Assembly (NCBI RefSeq): GCF_000350225.1
Contig: NW_005179036.1
Coordinates: forward strand, 123,457 to 187,456
Direction: 5' to 3'
Origin: Chondrus crispus
Taxonomy: Eukaryota > Rhodophyta > Florideophyceae > Gigartinales > Gigartinaceae
Length of the DNA stretch: 64,000 nucleotides
Below the pieces are notes generated by a model that made no database searches, was not told where the DNA came from, and worked only from the letters and a program-made list of their open reading frames with translations. The first letter of the stretch is position 1, and each line of letters begins with the position of its first letter. Both the position numbers and the translations under genes were made by a program. Below are positions 49,777 to 61,234 of the stretch, piece after piece.

Positions 49777-50966
49777 AACTCGGGTCGTTATCGAAAGTGT
49801 AGATTGGCGACGCGTCTGGTGTGGAACGATAGTTTCTCAATTGCCTTGCGCCTCTATCATCATGTGTCTCGAGCAAATAAAAAAAGGGAATGCGTGCGTA
49901 TCGAGATTCCCAATGCGGATTTTGTGTTCACAAATTGCTTACTGTATTTCCTGTTTCGAGATTGAGCGCGAGAATCGAGGGGGCGTTTAAAGATAAATCA
50001 GACCATATTTAGTCATATTTTTGAGAATTTTTTATGAACCGAATTACGTCTCTGAGACGCTCCTTGAAGGGAGCTCCTACTTCGGGACACCACCTCTAAC
50101 ACTGCAACTTTTATGCAACCACACCTTCCCGTTCTGACGCATATTCCGAAACTTAACACATTGCGAGTCTCGCAATAAAACGTGACTCTGCCGCAAGATG
50201 TAGCACTGCGCTCTTGAAATACAGCAACAAGGGCATAGAACCCTAGGTGCTGTCAACGTGTTATTGTATCTCCTCTCAAGCTAGCCTACACGTATAGTTA
50301 AGATCGTTTCTCACAATCGACAATTGTTTTTTTTTGGCGGCAGTGTTGATTAAGTGTGCGGTGTGAAGATAAACCACGTTGCTGGTTTAATGGGCTAAGC
50401 ACATGAACGTCTTCCGTATTTGAACAACCAGTACTTCTCAATATTAATGCCTTTTGCGATTTTTCTTGTTTCGTCCATGGAGAAGGTATGGAGCAGGAAT
50501 CTTTGTTCAAGCGTTTCCACAACCGTTGCCAGAAAAAACAGTTTCCAAAGTTGTTTCTGCTACCCTTGGGTAGGGTAGTGCAGAAGGATGCAATTCGCAA
50601 CCTCCTCACAAGATCGTGTGACACGTGCGACCTGATGGTGCCGAATTGCATATGCCCAGCCCTCTCTGGAATGAAAACACACATGCGCATCGTGCTTGAT
50701 ATGATCGCATGTTTCATGCGTCTTATGCGCGCATCGAGCGGCAGTGTGCCTGCGCGTTTACTTCGAGATATTTGGCACTTGTTTGTAGACAAAGATGGAC
50801 CCAATCCTAGTGAGCGACCCGATCACGATATCAATGGACCAACTCTGCACAATTCCCCAGGCATTAAGTCAAGTACACCCCTCTGTTTCTCGCGAAGCTT
50901 CTTCTGAGAAAATGCCGTTCGCGCTTTGATTCACACATATCCTCTCCACCCCTGCCCTCCTCTAAT
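49777..50966. other. Intergenic; one open frame of doubtful value
   Basis: About 1.2 kb, AT-rich at left. A 139-residue frame at 50488-50907 starts with ATG but has no recognisable domain and shares no feature with its neighbours. It could be a gene but is not supported here. Confidence 0.45.
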
Positions 50967-52705
50967 ATGATCAGTGCCCCTCTTGTCATAGCCCTCTGCC
51001 TTCTCTCAAACGTCGCTGCAAACCCACACAATCTAACTGCAGTCCATCAATGGCTGTCGACCAACGCTGGCACTAATCTCGACCAACTTATCACCTTTCT
51101 TTCCATCCCCTCTATCTCCGCAGATCCTTACCGCGCCCCTCAGGTACGCCGTTGCGCTGAATGGCTAGCGGACGATCTTACTGCCGCAGGAATGCACCAT
51201 GTGGACTTGCTAGAAACTGGCGGACATCCCGTTGTCTACGCAGACTGGCTTCATGCCCCTCTAGACGCCCCAACAGTGCTCATCTACGGCCATTATGATG
51301 TCCAACCAGAAGACCCGCTAGACTTGTGGACCACCCCGCCGTTCCAGCCAGATGTGCGCGACGGGAAGGTATACGCCCGGGGAGCCAGCGACGACAAGGG
51401 GAATATGTATGTGCCTTTGATGGCGATAAAAGCGTTTTTAAAGGTGGGTGGAGGACTCCCAGTTAACGTTAAGTTGCTGCTCGAGGGGGAGGAGGAGATT
51501 GGCTCGCCCAATTTGAGGCATGTCCTAGTTGAACAGAGGGAGCGTTTTCGGGCGGACTACGCGTACAGCGTGGATGGCGGTATGGTCTCTCGAAGCATTC
51601 CGAGTTTGGTTCTCAGTTTGAGGGGTTCGCTTTGCTACGAGATTGCGGTGCGTGTGGCCGATAGAGATATGCATAGCGGGTTCCTTGGAGGTGGCGTGCA
51701 AAATCCGATTCACGCTCTTTCGCGTCTGCTTTCTTCACTTCGGGATATTGAGAGTGGAAGGATTCTTGTCCCCGGGTTTTATGATGAAGTCGATGAGGCT
51801 GATGTGGGTGAACGCAAGGATATGGAAGCGTTTCCCATTTCTTCGGAGGATATGATGAGCCAAAATGGCGTTAACATATCTGTTGGCGAAGAGGGGTATA
51901 CGTTTTGGGAAAGGTAGGATAGTTGCTGCTCAACGGCTACTGATTTATGATGTCCCTTCCGCGACGAGGGCGAATGTGGACCTCAAGCGATTGCGCTTCC
52001 TAACAGCTTCTCTCTTTTTGGCCAATGGACTTGCACCGGCACAGGATATCCGTTCGCCCGACTATCGAAATAGTCGGCATGTGGGGCGGGTATATAGAAC
52101 AAGGCATTAAGACTATAATACCGAGCCAAGCACACGCAAAGATCGCTTGTCGAACGGTAAGTCTAGAGCAGATCCTGTTGATACTACAGACAAAAGGACT
52201 TTTTTCAAGTCGACAACTAAGAACAAGAATGCCTTGAAAAACCGTGCGTGCCTTCGACTGACAGGTACCCAGGCAGGATCCGATTCGGACAAATCGGCTA
52301 CTGCTGGAGCATTTCCAGAGAGAAGCTGCAAGGATCCCGGGGGTGACTTTAGAGATAAAACCGGAGCCAAATGAAGACGGAGCCCCTGTCAGTTTGAGAA
52401 AGAATGGCACAGGGATGCAAGCAGCTGCGAGAGTTCTGACGGAGCTTTACAATCGCAAACCTGTTTTCATTCGTGGCGGCGGAACAATTGGGGCTGTGAG
52501 TATGATTCACCAGATTCTCGGGCTTGAGACAACGTTGTTTGCATTTGCAGAACCCGACAATTTGGCTCATTCGCCGAATGAATTTGCGAGACTGGAAAGC
52601 TTTCGGCGTGGGGAAAGGGCATATGTCCAACTACTGCATGAGCTGTCCCTGTTGACTGGGAAGATAGAGGCTCCAGAAGACAACAATGGGAAGGATGAGC
52701 TGTAG
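50967..52705 (+). CDS. Secreted M20 metallodipeptidase, copy 1
   Basis: Exons 50967-51913, 52045-52156 and 52265-52705 give 499 residues. Hydrolyses dipeptides (CNDP/carnosinase-like family). An N-terminal signal peptide ([20 protein letters not shown]) is likely. Zinc ligands and active-site residues are visible: GHYDVQP (His, Asp), GASDDKGN (Asp), EGEEEIGS (Glu, Glu). [11 protein letters not shown] is the family's His-containing loop. The introns are GTAGGA...GCACAG and GTAAGT...TGACAG, both restoring family sequence ([17 protein letters not shown]). A second copy follows 823 bp downstream, with the same intron phases and the same 112-nt middle exon, so the pair arose by tandem duplication. 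Confidence 0.93.
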
Positions 52706-53528
52706 TGGGAGACACACCGAGATGCTTTGGTATGTCCAAGTCTACTCTATGGGGAAACAGCTGTCCAGTGTTGTTACAAAATTATGTTGCAAACTCGTTG
52801 TCAATTTGAATAGTTGTCACCTAGCGATTGTAACCGATAAACGTGCTTTTCTGATGGAGAATGAAGTTTCTGCGGGAGAGATAGCGTTTCATGTTAGTAG
52901 AAGGAACCGTTTGCCTCATGGTTGTATTTCTTTGCGAGAGCTACTGTAGGGTAGGCCGAGCGCATGTCCACATGGAACTCGGTTGATTATTCTACCACGA
53001 GAGAAGAACAAGCAGTATGAATCTTGGGCACTGAGAGCACATGGACATCTTCGACACATGAGATGCATGAAGGCAACGCTAAATTCATCAGTTCTATCGC
53101 GTCTGTTGTGCTTGACGGTGCCCCAGTACGTCGAACAGGATCCTTTAAAATTGGGCGTCGGGAGTTCAGCACCACCTCAATTTCTGACGGTCATTTCAAG
53201 CCTAGTTAGACGCTCATGGAGAATACGATGCAGTTTGCTTCGAGGACGACGGGCCCTGCCAGTCGAGTAATTCGATGAGGTTTCGGTAAGCGTGATCTAT
53301 AAAACAAGCTTACGGATTTGGTCCCCTGATCTCTTGAGGGAAGGTCAGTACAGTGCTCTCCGAAATTGTTACACGTGAGCGACGAAAAGATAAACGGTGG
53401 CCAGCATGACATTATATGACAAAACGTGCGTGGTACTTTCTCTATGAGTTCTCCTCTAAACATGCCACCACCTCATCCCCTCTGCCGAACTCAAAAGGGA
53501 ATTGTAGGTCGTGACTGCCTCTTCCATA
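52706..53528. other. Intergenic between the two M20 genes
   Basis: About 820 bp with no credible gene. It would hold the promoter of copy 2. Confidence 0.6.
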
Positions 53529-55351
53529 ATGAATCACTGCCAGAAGCGTCGAAGAATACAACTGGTTCCAGTATTACGTATCTCGGCGATCTTGTTGCTG
53601 ACGATCCAGTTTCATTTCTCACGCTGCTATGCGGAGGCAATCGACCTTAACCCGGTTGAAGAATGGCTCGCGGAGCATGGAGATGCAAACCTTCAGAACC
53701 TCATCGATTTTGTTTCCATCCCATCAGTTTCTAGTGACCACGACCACGCTCACGACGTACGCGAGTGTGCAAAGTGGCTCAAGGCAGATCTCCAGGACGC
53801 TGGGTTAGAGAATGTTGAGATTCTCGAAACAAAAGGCCATCCATCAGTGTATGCAGATTGGTTACGCGCCGACGACCCCGATGCACCCACTGTTCTAATT
53901 TACGGACATTTCGACGTCCAACCAGCCGACCCGGTGGATTTGTGGACTACGCCGCCTTTCGAACCTCACGTTCGGGAGGGGAAGCTCTATGGGAGGGGCG
54001 CCAGCGATGACAAAGGGAATATGTACGTTCCGGTTGTCGCCATTAAGGCGTATTTGAAGACTTTCAAAAAGCTCCCTGTCAACGTTAAGCTTCTTCTTGA
54101 GGGCGAGGAGGAGATTGGGTCTCCGCATATGCGGCAGCTTCTGGAGCATCACGCCGCCAAATTTGCCGCCGATTACGCCTTCAGCGCTGACGGAGGCATG
54201 GTGTCTCCCACGACTCCCAGCCTATGTCTGATGTTGCGTGGGGCGTTCGCTATGGAGCTCACGCTTCGGACGGCGGACCGCGACATGCATAGCGGATCTT
54301 TTGGGGGAGGCGTGCAGAATCCGCTCCACGCGATGGCGCACCTACTGGCGTCGCTGCATGACATGGAGACTGGGAGGATTAACGTGCACGGGTATTACGA
54401 TGACGTTGACGACCTTACTGAGGAAGAGCGCGCCGACATTGCAAAGTACCCGGTGCCGGAGAGCGAACGGCTAAGACACGAAGGGGTCAATGTTTCTGTG
54501 GGCGAAATAGGGTTTAATTTTTATGAGAGGTACGATAGGCTCCTTTTCCCTTTCGCGCGGTTGGCGCCCGCCGGTGGTCAACGGGAGGCGTGTCCATCTC
54601 ACGCAGCCCCAGTGGTCGAAGCTCTCTTGTGAGATTCTGACGTTCTCGCTCCTGTTTCCCATTTGTTGTTTTGGTCTGTACGAGGTCGAGCAGAACATGG
54701 GCACGTCCGACTATCGAAGTTGTCGGCATGTGGGGCGGTTTTTCTGGGGAGGGTATCAAGACAGTGCTACCTCGCGAAGCGCATGCAAAACTTGTGTGCC
54801 GCACAGTACGTACAAAAACCTCTGTTCCAGGCCAAGGTGCTTCCGGTTTCAGCAACTGAATGCTTCCAACCGTGTCTGACTTTGCTTTTTTCGTGTGCAA
54901 CAAATTTCTTTCTACTCACTTGGTGCAGGTGAGTAGCCAGAGCGCGGACACCTCCCGCAAGCTTATCGAATCCCATCTAACCTTGGCAGCCGCCAAAATC
55001 CCGGGGGCAGTCCTAGAAATCACGCGCAACCCCTTCAGCGGGAGCCCTTTCAAAACGTCCAAAGACACGCCCGGCAACACAGTCGTCGCCGCAGTTCTGC
55101 GGAATTTGTTCGGTCGCGAACCTGTGGGAATGGGAATGGGTGGCTCCATCCCCGTGTTCACGCTTTTACGCGAAATCCTCTCTGTGGAAACGACTATGCT
55201 TGCGTTCGGACACTCTGACGAAAACGTACATGCCCCGGACGAGTTTGGACGCATCGACAGCTTTCGGAAGGGAGAGAAGGCCTACGTGAGACTTTTTCAG
55301 GGCCTCGCAGACGCGCATGCGGCTAGCCGACAGGGAAAGGTTGAGTTGTAG
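53529..55351 (+). CDS. Secreted M20 metallodipeptidase, copy 2
   Basis: Exons 53529-54529, 54694-54805 and 54929-55351 give 511 residues. The start at 53529 ([14 protein letters not shown]) is the first ATG in frame; a short basic end followed by [16 protein letters not shown] forms a signal peptide or anchor. Active-site motifs: [34 protein letters not shown]. Intron donors GTACGA and GTACGT differ from copy 1, and the acceptors are GAGCAG and TGCAG. The middle exon encodes [15 protein letters not shown]. Compared with copy 1 the catalytic residues are unchanged and the sequence between is well diverged, so the duplication is old and both are probably active. Confidence 0.93.
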
Positions 55352-55730
55352 TGCAACAGGGTTGAGCGTCACCCAATCGCAAAATTGACGCGGAATGGCG
55401 TTTGTTCGCCTCCATCGAGGTCACGCAAAGAGCTATCGCAGAGGTTAGTAGTTTTAACACTTTGTCAGCGAGCACCTTTCTGGCTCTACCAAATGAAAAC
55501 CTGAAGAGCTTGGCGGTGCAAACAGCGGTTGCAGACAAGCGGCTGCGAATGCGCAAAGACAACTAGCGAAGCCCTCTGGAAAAACGCGATGCCATTGCCC
55601 GTTTACTCCGACATCCCCCGCGTGTCCCTACTCGTCCTCCGTAGCATCGCTGTAATGAAATTTTATGTACACATCAAATACGAGCTTCCCTGCGAAGTTC
55701 AAAGTCAGTTTCCGTCTACCTCTCCCCGTC
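55352..55730. other. Intergenic between convergent genes
   Basis: About 380 bp between the ends of the M20 copy 2 gene and the minus-strand GDT1 gene. No gene seen. An AATAAA-like signal appears near 55734 on the plus strand. Confidence 0.55.
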
Positions 55731-56759
55731 TCAATAAATACTGAAAGTGGTCAAGATGGCAAATACGATGAAGAGCACGCCCGCGATCAACCTAGCCGTC
55801 TTCTCACTAACGAATTTGCCCAAAAATGACCCGCCCACAACGGCAATAATTGAGGCGACGAGATGGCCGCTAATACCCCCCACAATGACGCCCAAGGGGC
55901 TCTTCGCGGCGGCCAGAGCGACGGTAGCCAGCATGGACTTGTCGCCCCATTCGGCCAAAAAAATCAGGCTACTCGTCTCTGCGACGACGCGCATGCCTCC
56001 CTTCTTCTCCACGCCCTTACCCGCGACAACATCCTTGGCGTCCTGCAACTCGTCGTCCTCATCGTCAGCCATGGTGAGCCCGTCGCGGATGTTCTGAAAA
56101 CCGAACCACAGCAGCAGGGCGACAGCGGCGTAGTCGTCGAACGGGATGGCTGAATTGAGGCTCGCCGGCAGGGCATGGAAGACCTGCCCAATGCCGACGG
56201 AAATGATGGTCATGCCGCCCAGGGCAATCATGGTACCGACCAGCACGAGGACGCGGGAATACTTCATACTCAGCAAGGCAGAGATGAAAAAGGTCTTATC
56301 GCCAATTTCACTCGCCAGTACGAGCAGGAAAGCGGCTGTCAGCCCTGATGCAAAGCTGGTGGGGTCTCCGGATCGGACCAGGGCGGCGACGCTCGCATCC
56401 ACGGGAAGCACATGGGCGAGGCAGGAAGCGGCGACACAGGACATGGCGATGCGGCGGAGAAGGCGAGCGCGTGAAACGGCCGCGGGTATGAGGTCTGGAT
56501 GGCTGGGCTCGTCAGGGGTGTCGGAGAAAGGTTTGGAGGGGACGGGGGAAGGCAGATTGGCGCAGCATTTGAGGCGCGAGGGAAGTGGGACATGGCGGTG
56601 AGGCCGGGCGAGGCAGGGACGGTGCAATTGATGAGGGGGACGGGCTAGAGCCGGGACCGATGCGAAGGCGGAGGCCGTCATGTTGGTGCAAGGCTGAGGA
56701 GTGGATGAGTTTCGATTGAAGAACGTGGTTAGCTTCATATCGAACATTTGGTTTGGCAT
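55731..56759 (-). CDS. GDT1/UPF0016 family cation transporter, plastid-type
   Basis: 342 residues from the first ATG, with another in-frame ATG at 56681 (MTASAFASVPALAR). The signature E-x-G-D-[KR]-[ST] occurs twice, EIGDKTF (about residue 151) and EWGDKSM (about residue 270), each opening a set of membrane helices, with an acidic loop between. The family includes TMEM165, Gdt1 and plant PAM71, which carry Mn2+ or Ca2+ across Golgi or thylakoid and plastid envelope membranes. The Ser/Pro/Arg-rich N-terminus with few acidic residues fits a plastid transit peptide and the second ATG may be used. Six to seven hydrophobic segments are visible. Confidence 0.93.
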   Translation of the reverse strand: MPNQMFDMKLTTFFNRNSSTPQPCTNMTASAFASVPALARPPHQLHRPCLARPHRHVPLPSRLKCCANLPSPVPSKPFSDTPDEPSHPDLIPAAVSRARLLRRIAMSCVAASCLAHVLPVDASVAALVRSGDPTSFASGLTAAFLLVLASEIGDKTFFISALLSMKYSRVLVLVGTMIALGGMTIISVGIGQVFHALPASLNSAIPFDDYAAVALLLWFGFQNIRDGLTMADDEDDELQDAKDVVAGKGVEKKGGMRVVAETSSLIFLAEWGDKSMLATVALAAAKSPLGVIVGGISGHLVASIIAVVGGSFLGKFVSEKTARLIAGVLFIVFAILTTFSIY

Positions 56760-57335
56760 TCGGTATGTAAGGGTACATGAGACCGGTGGGGCAGGTTGAT
56801 GTGGTCGAGCTCAGAGCACTCGGATCGTTACTGTCTAATGACGACACGTGTACACGTCTTGCATGTGGTCATCGTTCTGTGTCACCTCTGTTGTTTCGTC
56901 TGTGTCCATTACCCAGTACCTTGAATGGTCGACTTTATTGAGAGAGTATTGGGGCGGCCCGACACTAGAGCATCAGGGTCTACCGAGGGTCTGTAGAGCA
57001 ACCGGGGGAAGCCGTAACCTACGTCGGTTTACGGATAAAGCCGTATATTGGAGTATGAGAGAGGTAAGGATGGTGCTGAGACGCCAGCGCTCATGGACTG
57101 GGGAGTTCCCAGTGCGAGTAGAAAGGTAGTCGGCGACAAGGTGCAGGCCTCGTTGTGTCCCAGGCCCAGATGCCCCTTCGAAGGTACCTGCCCCTGTTCG
57201 GCCGATCCTAAATCGTTTCTTCGAACAACAACATCGCCCAACTCCGTCGCAAAAATCTGAAGCTATTCAAAAGCAAAAACTGTTTACTGTGAGCAACAGA
57301 GAATCCTAAACCCGCCTACCAACCACCAAGCAAGC
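56760..57335. other. Intergenic between two minus-strand genes
   Basis: About 575 bp with no gene. It holds the GDT1 promoter (minus strand) and the end of the RRM gene. Confidence 0.6.
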
Positions 57336-60300
57336 TTAACGATAATATCCTTGCTGGCCGCCACTACGCTGGTGGTTCGGCTGCCCTTGAAACTGCTGCG
57401 TCGCGTATCCCTGCATGGGCTGTCTTTCTGCGTCATGCCTTCCCTGTCCGTGCATATGATTTTGCGGTCCCGTCTGCATCGCAGCTTGCTTCTGCTGAAA
57501 CACTGAAATCAAGCTCGTCAGTTTGTTAATGTCCACCGTCTTTGCGCTCTGTCCCAACACGGAAGCTGCTGCAGAGGCCCCAACGCCGCTGTTCGCATTC
57601 GCCTGCGGTGGGCTGCTACCCATGCCGCCTGCATCTCGCCCGATGTATCCGCCGTTCATGTTAGCGCGCGACTGGGAGACCCCGTACCCGTTCATGCCCG
57701 CGTGTCCGCCTGCTGAACCGGTCATCTGGTTTCCGGCGTTGCTTTGCATCGCTATTTGGCCCCCCATTCCGCCATGAGGCATTCCGCTCTGGTTCATGTT
57801 GCTACCCCCGCCCATGGGGGGACTGTGCATGTTCATCGCGTGGGCATGGCTACTATTTGTACCGCTCCAGCCACCGCCACGGCCACCGGGACCGGGCGTA
57901 CCGCTGTTGTACATACCTGGGACTGTATACGCTTGTTGCTGCCCTTCAGCATACATACCACCGCCATACCTGTTCACACCCTCTGCACTCTGAGGAGGCA
58001 TCCCATTCTCACCCTGCGGTCCGGCGTATTGGCCGTATCCAACGGCCGCCTGAGCGCCTGGATATGCATTCTGACGCGCGTCGTAACCGCTGGTATTGTT
58101 CATCGCTGCGTACGGACCCCCGAGAGCGCCCTGATTCTGTGATCTGTCATATCCATAATTGTTCGCCGCGGCACCTCCAGACCCACCTGGGTATACCTGA
58201 GTCCCACCACCGATTGTCTGGAAACCACCGTTCCGGTCTCGAGCCACAGCAGGTTGATGTGCCGGAGGCCTGTCGCCTCCATATGTTTCGCGATTCACGG
58301 GCGCAACTTCCCGGTTCCATCCATTCTCATAATTTGGGTTTGGTCCACGCTGTGCGGGCATCACCGCCGCAGGATCATATTCAGACTCTCGATTGTCACC
58401 GCGACCATTGTAACTGTTAGCGTTCTGGTTGTTCACCTGCCCCCTGTATCTATCCATGTAGCCGCCAGGGGGGTGCATTCCTAGTGCGGGGTTGACTGGC
58501 GCACCACTGCGACGCATGTAATCGCCACCATTCTGATGCCCAGGAGCAACCATGTTACCACCTTGATTTACAGGTGGTCCAGGTTCATAACCGCCCTGAG
58601 ATTGTGCTGGTACAAGACCGTAGCCTTGAGACGGGCGATGAGGAGGCACTGGCGCGGCTTGAGGTCCAGGACCATGACTCCCGTAGTGGCCTCGATTTCC
58701 TTCCACACCATTGTATCCATACGCTCCTCCAGGCATGACAACATTGCCAACACCACCATGTGGCGGCTGATGATGAATTCCAGGAGCCACGCTCCCTGCA
58801 GCTGCACGCGGGTTTGACGGGTGTGGAGCACGGGGTTGTCCAGTCATCCAGCCAGGTTTAGCTGTTTCGACTGGGGCATTTCCAGGATGCGCACCACTGT
58901 GACTGTTCCACTGACGGCCATGACTACCCATTCCATGCGGTCCTTGCCGACCTCCATGGCCCGTACGTCCCATGCCACCGCGAGGGGCCCCGTTCATTTG
59001 CTGGGCGATATTTTGTGGCGCAATGACTCCGCGCTCAATCAGGCAGACTTCCACCGCCTCGCGAAGAGGAATGACACCATTTCCTCGCCCAGACTTCTCA
59101 TAGCCAGTCTTCTCGAGGGTGCGAATCGTACAAGTGCCATCGTCGACATCCTTTGAAGCGACTACCATAACATAGGGAATGACGTCCCTCATCGCGCGGC
59201 CCAAAGCCTCACCCAATCCAGCGGCGACTATATGCAAAACATCAGCGGGGAGTCCAGTCATGGAACGGAAAGTATTCTCACATTGTCTGGCGTAGGACCT
59301 CGCCGTTGGGCTCATGCACAGAATGCGAAGGTAAACACCGTTGCGCGGGTCTGGCCTCATGCGTCGGTACTGAGGTGGATGGACGCCACCCTTCTTCGCA
59401 GCCGAGGCAGGGGAGAGGGAGCGGCGCCTCTTGCGGGACTTGTCATTCCTATCCTCAGACCCAAAGTCCCTCTCTCGTACTCTACCGCGAGCATGGGCCT
59501 TTCCTGCCGGAGCGGGCTGGCCAAACGGGGTGTTATTAGCGACATGGGTACCACGCTTAACTTCGCGATTATCAGCAATAGAGAGATCTATACCAATCCC
59601 ACCAATAATCCGACCTTGCTCTCCAGCCACAGCCCTACTAGCAGCCTCTGCTGAAGAATACTGTACAAAGCCAAACGAGCGACGCAAGACAGGTTCCTCG
59701 ATCAAGTCTCCGTACTTGTGGAAGATCTTAATGATCTGGGCCACGTCAGTGTACTCAGAAGCAAGATTGCCGATAAAGACACGCGCATTTTCAGGGCGGT
59801 GCTTGACGGTCTTCGGGAGGCCTCGCGGAAAAGGGCGTTCGTACTGAGCCGGGACGTCGGCCGTGGGCTGCTTCGTCGGGGATGTGTGGCGGCGCCTATT
59901 GCGCGGACCAGGCGGTGTTGTTGCGTGTGCAGGGGCGGGTCGAACCGAGGAAGGAGGAGCGGCCGAATGCGGAGACGGGGAAGACGTGCGAGGATCTGCG
60001 GTATGGGGCGAAGCGGAAGTGGTGGGCAAGACAGGCTCGCAGTCGCGCTCAAGCTTGGAAATCTTGGTGGGGGAACCGTCAAGCGAGGAAGCAGAATCTA
60101 AACTGCGCTTCCTATTTGCGGATGAATTTTCGGCCGTGGTGTTGGTAGTCGTCGTCGTCGTGTCCGATTCAAGTTTGGTGGCTGCGGAGGGACTGGAGTT
60201 CTGCGACGGGGCGGGTTGGACCGATTGCGAGGAGGGTGCGGGCGGGGCGGGATGGCTAGAGGCCGGGGCGGAGGTTGCAGTGACGGTCGTGGAAGTATTT

Positions 60301-61043
60301 GGAACGGCGGAGGATTGGTTTCTGTCTGAGACCGGCGTGTCGGGGGTTTGGGGCTTGGCCTCGGGAGTTGGCAAAGGTGGGGATGAAGCTACCGGAGACA
60401 GGTGAGGCTCGGCGGGATTTGATTGGGGGGCGGGGTTTGCGAGATGGGGGGCTGGCGTCGCCGATGCTGATGTCGTGAGCGACGACTGCTCCGGAGCGGA
60501 GACGGGCGCGTGGGTAGGGGGCGAGTCAGTCGGGGTCATGGACGCTGCGGGAGGCGCTGTGGGAGGCGCCGCAAGGGCGGAGTCAGTTGTAGTTGCAGGA
60601 GCGGGGGGAAGAGCAGAACGGGCGTCGTCGTCGGCAGGAACGCTCGCTCGGGATGGGGGGGGAGGAAGGGGCGCGGGTGCGTCACTCCCAGACGGTATTT
60701 CGGCAGTGGCCGTGGCGGGTGAAGCGACGGGTGGAGCGGCGGGAGCTGCGGCGGGAGCTGTGGCAGGGGTTGCGGCAGGGGCTGCGGCAGGGGCTGCGGC
60801 GGCGGATGCCACAGGGGCTGCAACAGGGGCTGCGGCGGCGAATGCCGCAGGGGCTGCAACAGGGGCTGCGGCGGCGAATGCCGCAGGGGCTGCAGCAGGG
60901 GCTGCGGCGGCGAATGCCGCAGGGGTGGCAGTAGCGGTAGCGGTAGCGGTAGCGGTCGGGGTGGTGGCAGGGGCGGTGGGCGCAAGGGGCGGGTCGGAGA
61001 CAGGGACGGGGGGGGGAGCAGAAGATGGTTGGCTTTGCGCCAT
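57336..61043 (-). CDS. RRM protein with Ala/Pro repeat N-terminus and Gly/Gln-rich tail
   Basis: 1235 residues from MAQSQPSSAP at 61043 (an upstream in-frame ATG at 61124 is possible). The order is an Ala/Pro-rich repeat region (residues about 30-130), a Pro/Ser/Thr-rich region, a short Lys/Arg region, and one RRM (residues about 420-495): ARVFIGNL is RNP2 and RRSFGFVQY is RNP1. A conserved region follows (about 570-690, ILCMSPTARSYARQC ... GYEKSGRGNGVIPLREAVEV), which resembles the anticodon-binding-like segment of NCOA5 proteins. The rest is Gly/Gln/Asn/Met-rich and low-complexity. It is probably a nuclear RNA-binding protein in transcription or splicing. Assignment to NCOA5 rests on the RRM plus this region and is tentative. 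Confidence 0.75.
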   Translation of the reverse strand: MAQSQPSSAPPPVPVSDPPLAPTAPATTPTATATATATATPAAFAAAAPAAAPAAFAAAAPVAAPAAFAAAAPVAAPVASAAAAPAAAPAATPATAPAAAPAAPPVASPATATAEIPSGSDAPAPLPPPPSRASVPADDDARSALPPAPATTTDSALAAPPTAPPAASMTPTDSPPTHAPVSAPEQSSLTTSASATPAPHLANPAPQSNPAEPHLSPVASSPPLPTPEAKPQTPDTPVSDRNQSSAVPNTSTTVTATSAPASSHPAPPAPSSQSVQPAPSQNSSPSAATKLESDTTTTTTNTTAENSSANRKRSLDSASSLDGSPTKISKLERDCEPVLPTTSASPHTADPRTSSPSPHSAAPPSSVRPAPAHATTPPGPRNRRRHTSPTKQPTADVPAQYERPFPRGLPKTVKHRPENARVFIGNLASEYTDVAQIIKIFHKYGDLIEEPVLRRSFGFVQYSSAEAASRAVAGEQGRIIGGIGIDLSIADNREVKRGTHVANNTPFGQPAPAGKAHARGRVRERDFGSEDRNDKSRKRRRSLSPASAAKKGGVHPPQYRRMRPDPRNGVYLRILCMSPTARSYARQCENTFRSMTGLPADVLHIVAAGLGEALGRAMRDVIPYVMVVASKDVDDGTCTIRTLEKTGYEKSGRGNGVIPLREAVEVCLIERGVIAPQNIAQQMNGAPRGGMGRTGHGGRQGPHGMGSHGRQWNSHSGAHPGNAPVETAKPGWMTGQPRAPHPSNPRAAAGSVAPGIHHQPPHGGVGNVVMPGGAYGYNGVEGNRGHYGSHGPGPQAAPVPPHRPSQGYGLVPAQSQGGYEPGPPVNQGGNMVAPGHQNGGDYMRRSGAPVNPALGMHPPGGYMDRYRGQVNNQNANSYNGRGDNRESEYDPAAVMPAQRGPNPNYENGWNREVAPVNRETYGGDRPPAHQPAVARDRNGGFQTIGGGTQVYPGGSGGAAANNYGYDRSQNQGALGGPYAAMNNTSGYDARQNAYPGAQAAVGYGQYAGPQGENGMPPQSAEGVNRYGGGMYAEGQQQAYTVPGMYNSGTPGPGGRGGGWSGTNSSHAHAMNMHSPPMGGGSNMNQSGMPHGGMGGQIAMQSNAGNQMTGSAGGHAGMNGYGVSQSRANMNGGYIGRDAGGMGSSPPQANANSGVGASAAASVLGQSAKTVDINKLTSLISVFQQKQAAMQTGPQNHMHGQGRHDAERQPMQGYATQQFQGQPNHQRSGGQQGYYR
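60793..60936. repeat. 36-bp coding tandem repeat, four copies
   Basis: GCTGCGGCGGCGAATGCC-type units start at 60793, 60829, 60865 and 60901. They encode the Ala-rich repeat of the RRM protein, twelve residues per unit (A-A-A-P-A-A-... with Phe or Ser variations). Unit 1 differs by two bases. Confidence 0.95.
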
Positions 61044-61150
61044 TGCGAAAGCGCAACGCGGGAATGTGGGCAGCGAGAGTGGAGAGGCAGAGGGACGAAA
61101 GTCTGGCGGGTTGGAAGAAGGCAAGGAAGGTGCTGTCGAGCGAGGGCGCG

Positions 61151-61234
61151 AAAGTTGTGTGGAGCGGAGAAGGAGAGGAAAGTTGTGTGGAGCGGAGAAG
61201 GAGAGGAAAGTTGTGTGGAGCGGAGAAGGAGAGG
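61151..61234. repeat. 28-bp tandem repeat, three copies, upstream of the RRM gene
   Basis: AAAGTTGTGTGGAGCGGAGA starts each unit at 61151, 61179 and 61207. The copies look identical. They lie just upstream of the coding start, in the presumed promoter or leader. Confidence 0.95.

Noticed and set aside
50488-50907. 139-residue plus-strand frame upstream of the first M20 gene
   Set aside because: It has an ATG but no recognised motif, no splice or neighbour support; left as unsupported.
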